In this document: positions 33,731 through 42,604 of the stretch, piece after piece
How positions within the stretch are numbered: position 1 is the first letter of the stretch
Layout: the number at the start of each line of letters is the position of its first letter
Source of the DNA: Flavobacteriales bacterium
GTDB lineage: Bacteria; Bacteroidota; Bacteroidia; Flavobacteriales_C; GCA-002722245
Reading direction: 5' to 3'
Length of the DNA stretch: 64,000 nt
Assembly: GCA_002722245.1 (NCBI GenBank)
Contig: PBLA01000029.1
Span: forward strand, 22,049-86,048
The notes under the pieces: model-generated
What the model was told of the DNA's origin: nothing
Seen by the model: only the letters and a program-made list of their open reading frames with translations
The model's database searches: none
Position numbers and translations under genes: made by a program

Positions 33731-36700
33731 ATGTCTGAAGAAATTCTTAAAGCGCTTATGCAACTTTTTGCAATCCTCACCAGTCAAGAGGGGGGGGCTT
33801 CAGATACCCAAAATAAGTTTGTAGAAAATTTTTTGCGGCAGCAATTATCACCAGATAAAGTTCCTGTTTATTTTGATGATTTCATTAAGAAATCTAAGCC
33901 CAAAGTAGTGCGAAAAAAATCTCTTGATACATCTGGAGATGTTTCACAAACTACTGAATCTCCTGAAGAAAAAGAGAAAAGACGTAAACGAGAGGAGCGA
34001 AAACGTTTAAGAGAAGAAAAAAGAAGACAGCTTGAGAAAGAGGATTCTGTTCAATTGGTTGATGAAACACCCGAAGAAAAGGAGAAAAGGTTAAAAAAGG
34101 AGGCTCGAAGAAGAGAAAGAGAGGCTCTTAAGGCGGCTGATGCAGCAAAGGAACACTCTGCAAGCGATGAAGGGTCTGGTCAGCTTACCTCGATGATGGA
34201 TTCCATTAAAACATTGAGGGTGTGTAAAAAGATCAATAAAACCCTCGCCCAACCTCAAAAGATTGTCGCATTTATTCGATTGTTTGAGCTTATTTGGGTA
34301 GATCGTTCAATGAATCCAAATGCGAAGGAATTGTTGGACACAGTTGCTGATGTATTTAATATATCCAAAGCTGAATATGCGGACATATCCAGCTTAACGA
34401 TTCAGGAGCAAACAGATTCAATCAACACCAATAACATATTAGTAGTGAATGGATGTGAAGATTTTTATGCTGAAGGTGTAGAAACAAAGCATCTTCCAAT
34501 TCATGGTTTTAGTGGTGAAATACTTTTTTTAAAGGTCCTTTCTACAGAGCTTTACTTCGTCAAATGTGTTGGCAATGACAACCTTTACATGAGTGGATTA
34601 CCGCTAAATCCTGGGCAAGTTTATCCATTTTCGAATGGATCTACTATTAAAACGCCAACCGGAAAGCCCATATATTATTCAGATGTTGTTGCGCGATTTC
34701 TTTCTGGTACGATAGAGCATGAGCTCTCTTTTCACGCAAAGGATATTGAATATCAATTTCCAAATGGGAATATGGGCTTAAGGGGTATCACAATAGAGGA
34801 GCAAACAGGACGATTAATAGGAATTATGGGAGCTTCTGGAGCTGGGAAATCAACTCTGCTCAATATACTCAATGGAAATGATGCGCCTACAAAAGGTAAT
34901 GTTCTCATTAATGGAATAGACATTCATAAAGAAAAAACTAAAATAGAAGGTGTGATTGGATACGTTCCTCAAGATGACCTCCTTTTAGAAGAGTTAACCG
35001 TTTTTGAAAACTTATATTTTAACGCTAAGTTATGTTTAAATGATAAGACGGATGATGAAATTAATGAGATGATTATTAATTTATTGAAGGCGCTCGACTT
35101 ACTCTCCACTAAAGATCTGAAAGTGGGAAATCCGTTGGAAAAAACCATTTCGGGTGGGCAGCGTAAACGCTTAAACATTGGATTGGAGCTTTTAAGAGAA
35201 CCGTCGGTGATCTATATGGATGAGCCAACATCTGGACTTTCTTCGCGCGATTCTGAAAATATACTCGATTTACTAAAAGAACTTGTTCTTAAAGGAAAAA
35301 TAATATTCGTAGTTATCCATCAGCCTTCATCGGATATTTATAAAATGTTTGATCGTATGCTCATTATTGATCAAGGTGGATATCCAGTATATTATGGTAA
35401 TCCTGTCGAGGCCATTATGTACTTTAAACGAAAGGCGAACCAAGTAAACAGTGATAAAGGACAATGTACATCTTGTGGAAATGTCAATCCAGAACTTGTA
35501 TTCAATATTATCAGTGCCAAGTTAGTGGACGACTATGGGAAACTATTGGATGAGCGAAAAGTATCTCCTGAACAGTGGAATGGATACTATAAAGCAGAAG
35601 TCATTACACAAGTGAAACCCGTTAAGTCGGTTGCTAGTCCACCTCCTAAATCGTTAAATATACCCAACAAAGTTGAGCAGTGGAAAACGTTTATTAAAAG
35701 AGATGTTTTATCTAAATTAAAGAATGCACAATATATGTATTTAACCATGTTGGAAGCGCCTATTCTTGCTTTTGTGTTATCTTTTATCGTGCGTTACATC
35801 GGAGGTGGTACCGAAGCTGAATATACATTTGCCGATAATCAAAACGTTCCTGCTTATATTTTTATGAGTATTGTTGTATCATTATTTATTGGCTTAATGG
35901 TATCTGCAGAGGAAATCATAAAAGATGCTAAGATTCAGAAGCGCGAAAAGTTTTTGAATTTAAGTAGAGGATCCTACCTAATGAGTAAACTGGCCATATT
36001 ATTTTCTATATCTGCCTTTCAGTCCATGCTTTTTGTTCTTGTTGGGAATTTAATAATGGGAGTTGAAGGCATGTGGGGTTCTTACTTTTTAGCGCTCTTT
36101 ACAGTAAGTTGTTTTGCTAATTTATTAGGATTAAATATTTCCGCCACTTTTAATAGTGTTGTAACCATATACATTCTTATTCCGCTCATTCTAATTCCAC
36201 AAATGATTTTGAGTGGAGCTATGTTTAGTTTTGATAAAATTAATGGGATATTGGGCGGGGGGCCTAATAGTGTACCAAAAATTGGAGAAGTAATGGTTTC
36301 TCGGTGGGCATATGAAGCCTTGGTTGTTGAGCAGTTTAAAGAAAATGATTTTAAACAGGCATATGTGAAAGATTACGATTCTAAAACTGATGATTTTTTG
36401 ATTCCCGTGAAAGATTTTCAAGAAGGAGAAGAGGTGAAATTGTATGATTTAGAATTTGCAGAATCTTACTGGGATTATAAGCAAGCCTATTACATATCCG
36501 AAGTCAATAAACTTTTAGATGCAATAGATGCACAAAGAAAGCGCATTCGAAAATGGCGTAAAAAGATCAAGAAAGCCAAAAAAAGAAATTTAGACGTTCC
36601 ACCGTTACTCGTTGATACCACGAGAATGAAGATGGATTATCAAAATCTTTTAAAGTGTTTAGATTTTTTAGCGTGGGATTTAGATACAGTTATTCCTACG

Positions 36701-37240
36701 CGTCTTGATAATTTGACTTATTTGGACTTCAAAAGCAAACATATCCGAAAAACAAAGAAATTTATCGACTGGTCAAATCATTTTTACAGTGAACAATTTG
36801 CTAAAGTAGCTCAGTTAAAAGATAAGTTGTCGTATCAAGTTATTGATCACTATGGACTGGAGATATCAAAAGAAAGAGGTGTTGATACCAATAATATTGA
36901 TTCAATCTCTTACTATGGAGAACAATATTATACAGAGTTAAAAAATAATTACACGAATCATTACTTAAATGATTTGATGAGAAATGCTTTGGTAGATGAT
37001 AAAATTATTTGGGAACCTGCAAAAGGTTCTTTTACTCAAATCATTGATCCTATTTTTAAAAAGCCAAAAACCACTTTTTTTTCTCATTTTTATGCTCCCG
37101 AGAAAAAAATGTTTGGAACCTACTGGGAAACGTTTAGTTTTAATTTAATCGTAATTTGGGTAATGGGTGTGTTATTGTACATTACACTCTATTTTGATGG
37201 GTTAAAAAAGTTTCTTAGTTTATTTCAGAAAAATAAATAA
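33731..37240 (+). CDS. Very large ABCG-like ABC transporter (ATPase-permease fusion) with N-terminal helical and charged regions
   Basis: A 1169-residue half-transporter. Residues ~78-145 are a highly charged Lys/Glu/Arg-rich segment with the phrase TPEEKEKR repeated twice. A helical, TerB-like region (~160-225) and a small beta domain (~235-330) precede the ATPase. That has Walker A GASGAGKST near 368, signature ISGGQRKRLNI and Walker B VIYMDEPTSGLSS. A C-x-x-C pair (GQCTSCGN, near 579) follows it. About five membrane helices occupy 670-835. A ~290-residue, Lys/Tyr-rich extracytoplasmic region then leads to a last helix near 1134-1158. The order ATPase-then-permease is that of ABCG exporters. 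Substrate is unknown; a MORN-repeat gene follows by 8 bp. Confidence 0.9.
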   Translation: MSEEILKALMQLFAILTSQEGGASDTQNKFVENFLRQQLSPDKVPVYFDDFIKKSKPKVVRKKSLDTSGDVSQTTESPEEKEKRRKREERKRLREEKRRQLEKEDSVQLVDETPEEKEKRLKKEARRREREALKAADAAKEHSASDEGSGQLTSMMDSIKTLRVCKKINKTLAQPQKIVAFIRLFELIWVDRSMNPNAKELLDTVADVFNISKAEYADISSLTIQEQTDSINTNNILVVNGCEDFYAEGVETKHLPIHGFSGEILFLKVLSTELYFVKCVGNDNLYMSGLPLNPGQVYPFSNGSTIKTPTGKPIYYSDVVARFLSGTIEHELSFHAKDIEYQFPNGNMGLRGITIEEQTGRLIGIMGASGAGKSTLLNILNGNDAPTKGNVLINGIDIHKEKTKIEGVIGYVPQDDLLLEELTVFENLYFNAKLCLNDKTDDEINEMIINLLKALDLLSTKDLKVGNPLEKTISGGQRKRLNIGLELLREPSVIYMDEPTSGLSSRDSENILDLLKELVLKGKIIFVVIHQPSSDIYKMFDRMLIIDQGGYPVYYGNPVEAIMYFKRKANQVNSDKGQCTSCGNVNPELVFNIISAKLVDDYGKLLDERKVSPEQWNGYYKAEVITQVKPVKSVASPPPKSLNIPNKVEQWKTFIKRDVLSKLKNAQYMYLTMLEAPILAFVLSFIVRYIGGGTEAEYTFADNQNVPAYIFMSIVVSLFIGLMVSAEEIIKDAKIQKREKFLNLSRGSYLMSKLAILFSISAFQSMLFVLVGNLIMGVEGMWGSYFLALFTVSCFANLLGLNISATFNSVVTIYILIPLILIPQMILSGAMFSFDKINGILGGGPNSVPKIGEVMVSRWAYEALVVEQFKENDFKQAYVKDYDSKTDDFLIPVKDFQEGEEVKLYDLEFAESYWDYKQAYYISEVNKLLDAIDAQRKRIRKWRKKIKKAKKRNLDVPPLLVDTTRMKMDYQNLLKCLDFLAWDLDTVIPTRLDNLTYLDFKSKHIRKTKKFIDWSNHFYSEQFAKVAQLKDKLSYQVIDHYGLEISKERGVDTNNIDSISYYGEQYYTELKNNYTNHYLNDLMRNALVDDKIIWEPAKGSFTQIIDPIFKKPKTTFFSHFYAPEKKMFGTYWETFSFNLIVIWVMGVLLYITLYFDGLKKFLSLFQKNK

Positions 37241-37248
37241 CGTAATAA

Positions 37249-37923
37249 ATGTTCCGATTAAAGAATATTATAATAGTGTTTATTGTGTATGGCCATTTGT
37301 CAATCGGTCAAAACGATCCGGCTGTACCAAAAAGTTCCGCTAAGATTCCAACAATTGATTATTTTACAAGTGGTGGGAAGAAAAGTGAAGGAAAAGTACT
37401 TAAAGTTGATTTTTGGATTTATTACCATGAAAATGGAAACAAAGAAAGTGAGGGAAAATATACATTTGGAAGAAAAGATAGCATTTGGACTTATTTTGAT
37501 ATTAATGGCAATAAAGTTTTACAGGGTGAGTATAAAAAAGATGTGAAAGTAGGAGCTTGGACCTCTTGGTTTCCAGATGGAAAGGTTAAAAACATTGTTA
37601 ACTATAATAATGGTGTAATGAGTGGCCAGTATACACAACTTTTTGCCGATGGTAAAACGAGATCGCGTGAATCCTATGAATTAGGTAAATTAAATGGAAA
37701 ATCAGAACATTGGTTTAACACTGGAAAAAAAAGGCATGTAGGGGAATATATTATGGGCAAACAAGAGGGGCATTGGGTTTATTGGCACTGGAATGGTAGA
37801 AAAGAAATGGAAGGCGATTTTATTAATGGAAAAAAAGAAGGAATCTGGACCACCTGGGATGAATTTGGCGAAATTATTGAAAGAGCACGATACAGCAACG
37901 GAAGACCTTCCAGGCAAAAATAA
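37249..37923 (+). CDS. MORN-variant repeat protein (YwqK-like) downstream of the ABCG-like transporter
   Basis: A 224-residue exported protein (signal peptide FRLKNIIIVFIVYGHLSIGQ) with about seven MORN_2-type repeats, each of the form G-x-W-x-x-W/Y-x-x-x-G-x (KSEGKVLKVDFWIYYHENG, GRKDSIWTYFDING, KVGAWTSWFPDGK, KQEGHWVYWHWNGRK, KKEGIWTTWDEFGE). It is paralogous in build to the MORN protein in the fad operon. The 8-bp gap to the ABCG-like gene makes co-transcription very likely. Role unknown; the antitoxin label often attached to this family is not supported here. Confidence 0.85.
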   Translation: MFRLKNIIIVFIVYGHLSIGQNDPAVPKSSAKIPTIDYFTSGGKKSEGKVLKVDFWIYYHENGNKESEGKYTFGRKDSIWTYFDINGNKVLQGEYKKDVKVGAWTSWFPDGKVKNIVNYNNGVMSGQYTQLFADGKTRSRESYELGKLNGKSEHWFNTGKKRHVGEYIMGKQEGHWVYWHWNGRKEMEGDFINGKKEGIWTTWDEFGEIIERARYSNGRPSRQK

Positions 37924-37984
37924 TAGATCCAATTACCGATTAGTGAAAAAACTGTATTAATTATCTGTTTTCATTCTAAATAAG

Positions 37985-38005
37985 CAAAATTTGTACGAAA
38001 TTTTG
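37985..38005. promoter_or_regulatory. AT-rich inverted repeat upstream of the ferredoxin promoter
   Basis: Arms CAAAATTT and AAATTTTG are perfect complements with a 5-nt GTACG spacer. The repeat ends 18 nt upstream of the proposed -33 element, a plausible operator position. AT-richness makes chance occurrence possible. Confidence 0.3.
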
Positions 38006-38023
38006 TAAAATATTGAAAATGTA

Positions 38024-38054
38024 TTGGTTTCTAATAAGTCACGTGTTATTTTTG
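38024..38054 (+). promoter_or_regulatory. Promoter of the ferredoxin gene
   Basis: TTGG (38024-38027), a 19-nt spacer and TATTTTTG (38047-38054) fit the Bacteroidota -33/-7 consensus. The ATG lies 20 nt downstream. Confidence 0.65.
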
Positions 38055-38074
38055 TAGTAACAAATATTATTAAA

Positions 38075-38422
38075 ATGGCTATTATAATCACTGATGAATG
38101 TATTAACTGTGGAGCGTGTGAACCAGAGTGCCCAAATAATGCTATCTATGAAGGAGGAGTAGAGTGGAGACTATCTGACGGTACTTCATTATCTGGAGAA
38201 GTTACTACACCTATGGGAAATACCTTAGATTCGGATGATGAACAAGAGCCAAAAGAAGAAGATGTTTATTATATCGTAACGGATAAATGTACTGAATGCG
38301 TAGGTTTTCATGATGAGCCTCAATGTGCTGCTGTTTGTCCTGTTGATTGTTGTGTAGATGATGAAGACAACGAAGAAACAGAAGAACAATTGATGGCCAA
38401 AAAAGAGTTTATGCATTTATAA
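38075..38422 (+). CDS. 2[4Fe-4S] ferredoxin with acidic insert
   Basis: A 115-residue ferredoxin. The ATG at 38075 is used because [20 protein letters not shown] is the canonical N-terminus; the longer frame would begin upstream of the promoter. Cluster I ligands are C-x2-C-x2-C-x3-C-P ([12 protein letters not shown]). Cluster II ligands are C-x2-C-x8-C-x3-C-P ([18 protein letters not shown]), the expanded spacing of Allochromatium-type ferredoxins with very low-potential clusters. About 45 residues rich in Asp/Glu lie between the two clusters, and the C-terminus is also acidic. It is an electron carrier in the cytosol. Partners are not evident from its neighbours. Confidence 0.95.
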   Translation: MAIIITDECINCGACEPECPNNAIYEGGVEWRLSDGTSLSGEVTTPMGNTLDSDDEQEPKEEDVYYIVTDKCTECVGFHDEPQCAAVCPVDCCVDDEDNEETEEQLMAKKEFMHL

Positions 38423-38442
38423 AAAAGATCGTTTTTATACTT

Positions 38443-38468
38443 AAAGTCCCGTTTACGGGACTTTTTTT
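38443..38468 (+). terminator. Terminator after the ferredoxin gene
   Basis: 9-bp stem AAAGTCCCG / CGGGACTTT with a TTTA loop and a T tail. It runs directly into the first possible ATG (38469) of the next frame, which argues for the later start at 38487. Confidence 0.85.
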
Positions 38469-38486
38469 ATGTTAAATTTTATATCA

Positions 38487-39083
38487 ATGAGTTGGATTTA
38501 TCTTTTTCCATTGATTGGAGCTGCTACAGGATGGGTGACTAATTGGATTGCTGTGAAAATGCTCTTTCACCCTAAAGAACCTCGAAGTTTTTTATTTTTT
38601 AAAATTCAAGGTGTTTTTCCCAAGCGTCAAAAAGCAATGGCTCAAAAATTGGGGCATATTGTAGCTTCGGAACTGTTTTCTATTGATGAGGTAGTTGCTA
38701 AAATGACCGAATCAGATAATAAAGAAGTTTTATTATTTGTAGAAAACAAAATTGATGACTTTATATCTCATAAGCTTACTGAAAGTATGCCTATGTTAGG
38801 TATGTTCTTAAATGATGAATTAAAAACTAAAATAAAAACAATCTTGCTGAAAGAAATTGAGCAAGTCATTCCTGAGGTTATGAATAGTTACGCCTCAAAA
38901 ATGAAAGAGGAGGTTAACGTTCAGGAAATGGTATATCAAAAAGTAGTGAATTTTTCCAGCGATAAATTAGAAGAAATACTTGTTTCTATCATGAAAAAGG
39001 AATTTAAGTTTATTGAGTTACTTGGAGGTGTTTTAGGATTCATTATAGGAACGATACAAACAATCATAATCCTTTTCGGATAA
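38487..39083 (+). CDS. DUF445 membrane protein
   Basis: A ~198-residue protein. The N-terminal helix WIYLFPLIGAATGWVTNWIAVKMLFHP is the DUF445 hallmark (G-A-x-x-G-x-x-T-N-x-x-A-I-x-M-L-F), followed by the amphipathic domain (GVFPKRQKAMAQKLGHIVASEL) and a C-terminal helix (LLGGVLGFIIGTIQTIIILF) that would return to the membrane. I choose the ATG at 38487 because the ATG at 38469 abuts the T-run of the ferredoxin terminator. The family is conserved and of uncertain function, possibly in envelope or lipid organisation. Confidence 0.85.
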   Translation: MSWIYLFPLIGAATGWVTNWIAVKMLFHPKEPRSFLFFKIQGVFPKRQKAMAQKLGHIVASELFSIDEVVAKMTESDNKEVLLFVENKIDDFISHKLTESMPMLGMFLNDELKTKIKTILLKEIEQVIPEVMNSYASKMKEEVNVQEMVYQKVVNFSSDKLEEILVSIMKKEFKFIELLGGVLGFIIGTIQTIIILFG

Positions 39084-39086
39084 TCG

Positions 39087-41336
39087 TTAGTTTAGCTTCC
39101 CACAAATTTGTTTTTTAATTTTAGACGCTCGATTTGAACCGAATTTTTCCGCTTTTTGAATATTCGTACACGCATCCCTGTAATTTTTTTCACCGAATTG
39201 AATAATCGAAACATTTTCCCACGCTGCTGCATATTTCCCATTTCGTTGTAGGCATTTTGTATAGGCTTTAATAGCCTTTTTATTCTTCTTTAATTGCTGG
39301 TTTGCTAAGCCAATGTAAAACCACGATTGATGATCTTTGTCATTTATTTCTGCCGCTTTTTTAAACGTTTTAATTGCAGCGTTATATTTTTTCATGTTTA
39401 ATTGTGCAGCTCCTTTTTGCAACAGTAAGTTGAAATGATTGGGTGTATTTTCTAAGCCCTTATTAAAAAAGCGGAGTGCTGTTTTAAAATTTCTTTTCGA
39501 GGACATCACTAATCCTAATCCAAGGAAACCTTCAGCATATGTAGAATCTATATTTACTGCTTTAGCAAAAGCATTATACGCTTTTTCATAAGCTTTAAAT
39601 TTCATTAAGTAAGTATTCCCTAAACAAAAGAAAGATGAAGCGTCAGAGCTGTCTGTTTCCTGAATATATTTCATGTGCGCATTAATATAATCTTCTTCAT
39701 CTTCAATTTTTTCATAAACACTTATAATAAAGCTTCTTTTTTCTGGTATCATTCTAATAATTTCAATCCATTTTTTTGATTGCATAAAATAACTTTGTCT
39801 TACATCTCCTGATAAACGACTGCTATAATGAGTTTCAAAAAGAGCCAATGCCCCCTCAGATGCTTTTTCTAAACTGTCTTTTCTTATATAGTTCATTTGT
39901 TTATCATAACGATCACTTCCGGTAGACCAGATGAACCAAGGGTGATTTACATGGATTTCTCGTTTTTTGAAATAAGTATTTTTATAAATGTTCGCAAGTT
40001 TCCCGATCAATTCTCTCTCCTCGCTGGAATTAGCCATGGGATGTTCAACAACCAAAGTATAGCTAAATAATGTAAGAAGAATGACAGAAGGCATTAGCCA
40101 GTTCATAATCCGACGTTTTAGGAAGATTACGCTCAAAGAAGTGAGTAAAAGAATGACACAACAAATTGCAAGCGTATAGTCTTTTTCTTCGGAAATTTTA
40201 TGATGAATATGCAATTTAAATGGGTAGTAAAAATATACCAGAGTAGAAGAGAATAGTAACACAAGAAAACTATAAAACTTGCCATTACTTACTTTCGTAT
40301 TAAATGCTTTTGCCTTGATGACCCAATTTTTGGCATGTTTAAATTGAGGAGGTCTAGAGGTATTGATTTTTCGTTTAACAGCAAACGAAAACCATGTATT
40401 TACTCCAGCTAAACAAAGAAGTGTCAAAAAAGGAGAAATAGGAATGATGTTTCTTAAAAAGCCAGCTGCATTACCCATGTTTGCTTTTGCAGAGAAATAA
40501 GTATACATGAAAAAACCACCTATAAAGGGGAGTAAAATGAAGTAACGCAGAAATTTATGCCGAAATGTTTTTAGGCTTCCAAGAACGCTAAAGAACATTA
40601 ATACAGGACCTACTACATAAGCATATCTAGAATAATAGGTATCCCAATTTTGATGTCCATACCTATTTTCCTCCTTTTCTTTTCCAATTGTCACATCTAT
40701 AATCCACCATAAATTATGGTTCATTAATGCTCCCGCAAATGCCCATAAAATACTTGGGACACCAAGAAGAAGAAGTTGAAAATACTTTTTTGCATGAATT
40801 AATGGAATAATATAAAAAGGAAAAAAAATAACAAGTTCCATTCGAGCAAGCGGAAGTAAAGAACCTGCTATTGCAAAAGCGTTCCATTTTTTTCGGACAT
40901 GAAAATACAACGATAAACAAATGAGTGTAATGGCTAAAGGCTCAGTCATTGCATATTTTGAAACACCAAAAACAAATGGTTGTAGAGCCAGTAAGGGAAA
41001 TGCCAGAAACGCGAATCTAAATTTAAAATGTTTGGCAACATGATAGAGCGAAAAACCACCAACAATAGAAAATATAGTTTGTAAAATAGGAATTGTCCAA
41101 GCACCTAATTGCACAGGAAGTGAGAAAATAATCACGAATAATGGTCGGTTCCAAAGTTTAATGAATTGGGAGGGATCATTAAAAGCATGAAGTGTGTTTT
41201 GATATCGCGCAGGGCAATCGTCATCCCATGTGTTGTCACTGTAAAAAGCCCAAAATAAATTTACAAAGATGAAAGTCAATGTGATTATCAATAATGGCAT
41301 TTTATCTTTTGTATGAACTTTAAAGAGTGCTCTCAT
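39087..41336 (-). CDS. Membrane glycosyltransferase-like protein fused to TPR repeats
   Basis: A 749-residue protein. The N-terminal ~430 residues contain about 11-12 membrane helices arranged like GT-C (PMT/ArnT-like) enzymes. The first loop carries the acidic pair in DNTWDDDCPARY, where GT-C enzymes place catalytic Asp residues. After a soluble loop (~430-560), residues ~560-745 form about five TPR repeats (SSFFCLGNTYLMKFKAYEKAYNAFAKAVNID, AEGFLGLGLVMSSKRNFKTALRFFNKGLENT, etc.). TPR fusion suggests protein partners or O-glycosylation of exported proteins. The acceptor is not known; the GT-C assignment is moderate because the motif is short. Confidence 0.75.
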   Translation of the reverse strand: MRALFKVHTKDKMPLLIITLTFIFVNLFWAFYSDNTWDDDCPARYQNTLHAFNDPSQFIKLWNRPLFVIIFSLPVQLGAWTIPILQTIFSIVGGFSLYHVAKHFKFRFAFLAFPLLALQPFVFGVSKYAMTEPLAITLICLSLYFHVRKKWNAFAIAGSLLPLARMELVIFFPFYIIPLIHAKKYFQLLLLGVPSILWAFAGALMNHNLWWIIDVTIGKEKEENRYGHQNWDTYYSRYAYVVGPVLMFFSVLGSLKTFRHKFLRYFILLPFIGGFFMYTYFSAKANMGNAAGFLRNIIPISPFLTLLCLAGVNTWFSFAVKRKINTSRPPQFKHAKNWVIKAKAFNTKVSNGKFYSFLVLLFSSTLVYFYYPFKLHIHHKISEEKDYTLAICCVILLLTSLSVIFLKRRIMNWLMPSVILLTLFSYTLVVEHPMANSSEERELIGKLANIYKNTYFKKREIHVNHPWFIWSTGSDRYDKQMNYIRKDSLEKASEGALALFETHYSSRLSGDVRQSYFMQSKKWIEIIRMIPEKRSFIISVYEKIEDEEDYINAHMKYIQETDSSDASSFFCLGNTYLMKFKAYEKAYNAFAKAVNIDSTYAEGFLGLGLVMSSKRNFKTALRFFNKGLENTPNHFNLLLQKGAAQLNMKKYNAAIKTFKKAAEINDKDHQSWFYIGLANQQLKKNKKAIKAYTKCLQRNGKYAAAWENVSIIQFGEKNYRDACTNIQKAEKFGSNRASKIKKQICGKLN

Positions 41337-41381
41337 GATTGAAAATTAGTAAAGGTAAATTAACAGATCAACTTCAAAAAA

Positions 41382-41867
41382 CTAATGCGTTACTGATTTT
41401 ATCGATTCAAAGATTTGAAATACCGCAGGGCAAATCTCCGTGTTTTTTAGATTTAATGCAAGAATCTGATGTTGCTTTACACGATCTGTATGAGGATAGT
41501 CAGAACATGCTTTTGGTCGAGCGTCGTAAATACTACAATAGTTGTTCTGATCTAAAAATGGACATGGAACAACTTGTAAAACATAGTCATTATCCTCATC
41601 CAATCTTAAATATTGTTTAATGAATAATTTCGGTTTTATATTTAAATGGTTGGCTATACGATCAATATCCTTATTAGTGAACAGAGGGCCTGTTGTTTTA
41701 CAACAATTTGCACATGACAGGCAGTCAATACAACTAAAAGCCTTTGAGTGGGCCTCAAAAAATAATTCATCCACCTCCTTTCCTTTCTTTTTTTTAAGTT
41801 TTTGAATAAGTTTTTTATTCGTTTTTTTTTGTGCTAGAGCGTTCTTTTTTAATTCACTTAAATTCAT
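41382..41867 (-). CDS. YkgJ-family cysteine-cluster protein
   Basis: A 161-residue cytosolic protein with the YkgJ/CxxCxxCC pattern: CIDCLSCANCCKTTGP near residues 51-66, then CPFLDQNNYCSIYDARPKACSDYP near 112-135. The eight-odd cysteines probably bind Zn or an Fe-S cluster; family function is unsettled. The Lys-rich N-terminus (KKTNKKLIQKLKKKKGK) could contact nucleic acid. It precedes the GT-C/TPR gene on the same strand by 45 bp. An opposite-strand frame here is a shadow. Confidence 0.88.
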   Translation of the reverse strand: MNLSELKKNALAQKKTNKKLIQKLKKKKGKEVDELFFEAHSKAFSCIDCLSCANCCKTTGPLFTNKDIDRIANHLNIKPKLFIKQYLRLDEDNDYVLQVVPCPFLDQNNYCSIYDARPKACSDYPHTDRVKQHQILALNLKNTEICPAVFQIFESIKSVTH

Positions 41868-41960
41868 GGATAATAGGTTAGTGGACTAATTACACGTAAT
41901 ATCATTATACGGATTGAATAAACACAATGAATGAAAATAAGGAGTAGTCGGAGAAAAATT

Positions 41961-41984
41961 AAAAAGCCTCAAATGAGGCTTTTT
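41961..41984. terminator. Bidirectional-type terminator after tpx
   Basis: 10-bp stem AAAAAGCCTC / GAGGCTTTTT with an AAAT loop, 20 bp after the tpx stop. The minus-strand T-run suits tpx. Confidence 0.85.
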
Positions 41985-42004
41985 AAAATGATTATTTACG
42001 TCTT

Positions 42005-42514
42005 TTATGCACCAACCGCTAAGGAGGCTAAAGCAGCTTCATAGTTTGGTTCATCAACCGTTTCTGCAACTTGCTCAGTGTATATTACTTTACCCTTCTC
42101 ATCCATTACTACAACCGATCTTGATAGTAATGCATTTAGTGGCCCATCTGTAAAAACTACACCTAAATCTTCACCAAATTTCCCTGTTCTAAAATCAGAT
42201 GCCATCACTACGTTTTCAATACCTTCTGCTCCACAAAATCGAGACTGTGCAAACGGTAAATCTTTTGAAACGCAAACTACAACTGTATTTTCTAACGATG
42301 CAGCTTCTTCATTGAATTTACGAGTAGATGTTGCACAAGTACCAGTATCAATGCTGGGGAAAATATTAAAAACCACTTTTTTACCTTCAAAATTACTATT
42401 TGATATTGCACTTAAATCGTTTTTTACCAAATTGAATGCGGGAAAATGATCCCCAACCTTTGGAAGATTTCCAAGAGTATGGATTTCATTCCCTTTTAAT
42501 GTAACCGTTGCCAT
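42005..42514 (-). CDS. tpx: Thiol peroxidase (Tpx, atypical 2-Cys peroxiredoxin)
   Basis: A 169-residue peroxiredoxin. The peroxidatic Cys is C60 in the T-x-x-C context DTGTCATSTRKFNEEA, and the resolving Cys is C94 in SRFCGAEGI, the spacing of E. coli Tpx. It reduces organic peroxides using thioredoxin. It lacks a signal peptide. It is a single gene with its own TAACTTTG -7 box and terminator, divergent from the WYL regulator; there is no evidence that the regulator controls it. Confidence 0.97.
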   Translation of the reverse strand: MATVTLKGNEIHTLGNLPKVGDHFPAFNLVKNDLSAISNSNFEGKKVVFNIFPSIDTGTCATSTRKFNEEAASLENTVVVCVSKDLPFAQSRFCGAEGIENVVMASDFRTGKFGEDLGVVFTDGPLNALLSRSVVVMDEKGKVIYTEQVAETVDEPNYEAALASLAVGA

Positions 42515-42566
42515 CTTTTTAAAATTTAAATTGAATCCTAAAGATTCATTTCTTTTTGTGAAAAAC

Positions 42567-42574
42567 CAAAGTTA
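42567..42574 (-). promoter_or_regulatory. -7 promoter box of tpx
   Basis: Minus-strand TAACTTTG matches TAnnTTTG, 52 nt before the tpx ATG. No strong -33 is seen. Confidence 0.45.
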
Positions 42575-42604
42575 TAAAGCATAAATAATTTTTATTTTAG
42601 TTTC

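Noticed and set aside
41339..41620. 93-codon plus-strand frame overlapping the YkgJ gene
   Set aside because: The minus strand shows the ordered Cys motifs of YkgJ; the plus frame has no signal, RBS context or family pattern.
42078..42449. 123-codon plus-strand frame opposite tpx
   Set aside because: Antisense shadow of an unmistakable thiol peroxidase.
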